Translations under genes and position numbers: made by a program | From: Aquificaceae bacterium | GTDB lineage: Bacteria > Aquificota > Aquificia > Aquificales > Aquificaceae | Reading direction: 5' to 3' | Assembly: GCA_025057245.1 (NCBI GenBank) | Contig: JANWYC010000048.1 | Span: 1-7,211 of the forward strand | Length of the DNA: 7,211 bases | In this document: positions 5,682 to 7,211 of the stretch, piece after piece | Layout of the letters: each line of letters begins with the position of its first letter | Numbering within the stretch: the first letter of the stretch is position 1 | The notes under the pieces: model-generated | What the model saw: the letters and a program-made list of their open reading frames with translations, nothing else | What the model was told of the DNA's origin: nothing | Databases searched by the model: none

Positions 5682-7211
5682 ATGGAAGTGTTTGAACACG
5701 ATGCCTGCGGTGTGGGTTTTGTGTGTAACGTAAAGGGAGAAAAGAGCCATCAGGTAGTTCGCTGGGGTGTAGAGGCGGTTAAGAACCTTACCCATAGAGG
5801 TGCGGTAGGTGGTGACGGAAAGACCGGAGACGGTGCGGGCGTGCTTATACAGATACCGAGGAAGTTCTTTGGTGATTACATAGAAAACAAAGGGCTTGAG
5901 GTCTCTGACCTTGAAAACCTTGCGGTCGGTTGCGTGTTCCTTTACGAAGATGTAAGGCGTGCGGTAGAAGACCATGTAAACAAAAGTCCTTTCAAGCTAG
6001 TAGGCTGGAGGGAAGTGCCAGTGGACGGCTCTGCGGTGGGCGAGTCCGCCCTTAAGGTTATGCCGAAAATATTCCACCTTCTGTTAGACTGCAAAGGAGT
6101 AAGCCAGGATAGGAAAGAGGTAGAGCTCTATCTTCTAAGGAGGAGAATAGAAACAGACAAAAAGCTAAGGGATAAGGTCTACTTTGCCTCCTTGTCTACG
6201 CAGGTGTTGGTATATAAGGGTATGTTGGTAGCACCCCAGCTGGATATCTTCTATCCCGAGCTGAAAGACGAGAGGCTTGAGTCAGCCTTCTGCCTTTTCC
6301 ACCAGAGGTATTCCACCAACACCTTTCCCAACTGGAAGTTAGCCCAACCTTTCAGACATCTTGCTCACAACGGTGAGATAAACACCATACTGGGCAACAG
6401 AAACTGGATGAGAGCTCTAGAGTACGAGCTTAGCCATGAGGTATTTGGAGAGGACATAAAGCTTATAAGACCTTTGGTGTCTTACGATGAGAGCGACTCC
6501 GCTTCCCTTGATAGGGTTTTTGAGCTTTTGCTCTTAGTAGGCTACAGTCCCGAACACGCTATAAACATGCTTATACCACCCGCATGGGAAGGAGTGCCTT
6601 GGTTGGAAAAGGAAGTCAAAGAGTTTTTTGAGTTTCAATCCCTTCTGATGAAGCCTTGGGATGGTCCCGCCAGCATAGCCTTTACAGACGGCAGAAAAAT
6701 AGGTGCGCATCTGGACAGAAACGGTCTAAGACCTGCCAGATACCTGCTAACGGAGGATGGTATCCTCGTGCTTGGTTCAGAGGTGGGTATGGTAGACCTA
6801 GGAGACAGACGAATACTTAAGAGGGGAAGGCTTGGACCTGGAGATACCATAGTGGTAGACCTGGAGGAAGGAAAAGTAAAAGAGACGGAGGAAATACTCA
6901 AGGAGCTTTCTTCTCAAAAACCTTACGGTCAGTGGTTGGAAAAGCATCTGGTGAGGCTCTCCGCTCTTGTGAAAGACTACGACCTTTCAGAGGGCAAAGG
7001 AGACTCAGACATAACCAGAAAGCTTGTAGCCTTTGGCTACACTCAGGAGGAGATAAAGAACGTGCTTGCGCCCATGGCGGAGGAAGGAAAGGAAATAACC
7101 TTTTCTATGGGTGATGACACTCCTATACCACCCCTTTCAGAAAAGCCCGTTTTACTCTTCAGATACTTTAAGCAAAGGTTTGCTCAGGTAACCAATCCAC
7201 CCATAGACCCC
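5682..7211 (+). CDS. gltB: Glutamate synthase large (alpha) subunit, N-terminal 510 residues
   Basis: This enzyme moves the amide nitrogen of glutamine onto 2-oxoglutarate to give two glutamates, the second half of ammonia assimilation. The gene runs off the window; full-length GltB is about 1,450-1,500 residues. MEVFEHDAC shows an eight-residue propeptide before Cys9, the N-terminal nucleophile of the class II amidotransferase domain after processing. That domain continues with HQRYSTNTFPNW (207-218), AHNGEINT (228-235) for substrate binding, SDSASLD (271-277), IPPAWE (298-303), MKPWDGP (323-329) and LDRNGLRPAR (344-353). From about residue 488 (EKPVLLFRYF, VTNPPIDP) the central domain that leads to the FMN barrel begins. 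ATG 5682 is supported by the short propeptide and a good ribosome site. It stands apart from the glycosyltransferase operon, with 721 bases between them. Confidence 0.97.
   Translation, partial: MEVFEHDACGVGFVCNVKGEKSHQVVRWGVEAVKNLTHRGAVGGDGKTGDGAGVLIQIPRKFFGDYIENKGLEVSDLENLAVGCVFLYEDVRRAVEDHVNKSPFKLVGWREVPVDGSAVGESALKVMPKIFHLLLDCKGVSQDRKEVELYLLRRRIETDKKLRDKVYFASLSTQVLVYKGMLVAPQLDIFYPELKDERLESAFCLFHQRYSTNTFPNWKLAQPFRHLAHNGEINTILGNRNWMRALEYELSHEVFGEDIKLIRPLVSYDESDSASLDRVFELLLLVGYSPEHAINMLIPPAWEGVPWLEKEVKEFFEFQSLLMKPWDGPASIAFTDGRKIGAHLDRNGLRPARYLLTEDGILVLGSEVGMVDLGDRRILKRGRLGPGDTIVVDLEEGKVKETEEILKELSSQKPYGQWLEKHLVRLSALVKDYDLSEGKGDSDITRKLVAFGYTQEEIKNVLAPMAEEGKEITFSMGDDTPIPPLSEKPVLLFRYFKQRFAQVTNPPIDP

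Overview
The window looks like chromosomal DNA from a thermophilic bacterium, most likely of the Aquificaceae (Hydrogenobacter/Thermocrinis/Aquifex-like). This rests on the protein style (Lys/Glu-rich, Val/Ile-rich, compact), Arg codons dominated by AGG/AGA, frequent ATA for Ile and CTT for Leu, moderate GC content and tightly overlapping genes. The taxon is an inference, not a proof.

Layout, left to right. (1) The 3' end of thiC (thiamine pyrimidine synthesis), closed by a GC-rich hairpin terminator. (2) A 590-base gene-poor stretch (about 357-944) containing what look like relics of mobile DNA: a short TnpB-like scrap with a strong stem-loop, a 17-base direct repeat, a 17-base inverted repeat and a weak tyrosine-recombinase-like tail. 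It ends in a striking regulatory array, four CTTAA(C/A) units at exact 11-base spacing followed by a -10-like hexamer. (3) A three-gene operon, all on the + strand and overlapping: a predicted NodB-fold deacetylase (DUF2334), a 748-residue fusion of a PHP phosphoesterase domain to a GT4 glycosyltransferase, and a second GT4 glycosyltransferase. (4) A 720-base stretch without a convincing gene but full of RNA-like hairpins, including three back-to-back stems that might form a structured RNA, and a small ORF with a HipA-like motif. (5) The first 510 codons of gltB, the glutamate synthase large subunit, running off the end.

How it may work together. The three-gene operon has the parts to build and trim a glycolipid or surface glycan: two retaining GT-B transferases, a PHP metal phosphoesterase fused to one of them, and a carbohydrate deacetylase-like enzyme. 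The fused GT resembles the SqdX/MgtA-type glycolipid transferases. The promoter carries an array like the Pho boxes bound by PhoB/PhoP/SphR regulators. The most interesting hypothesis is therefore a phosphate-starvation-controlled lipid or envelope glycan remodelling operon, inserted between two housekeeping genes and flanked by decayed or structured DNA. The substrates, the regulator and the RNA are not proven by the sequence.
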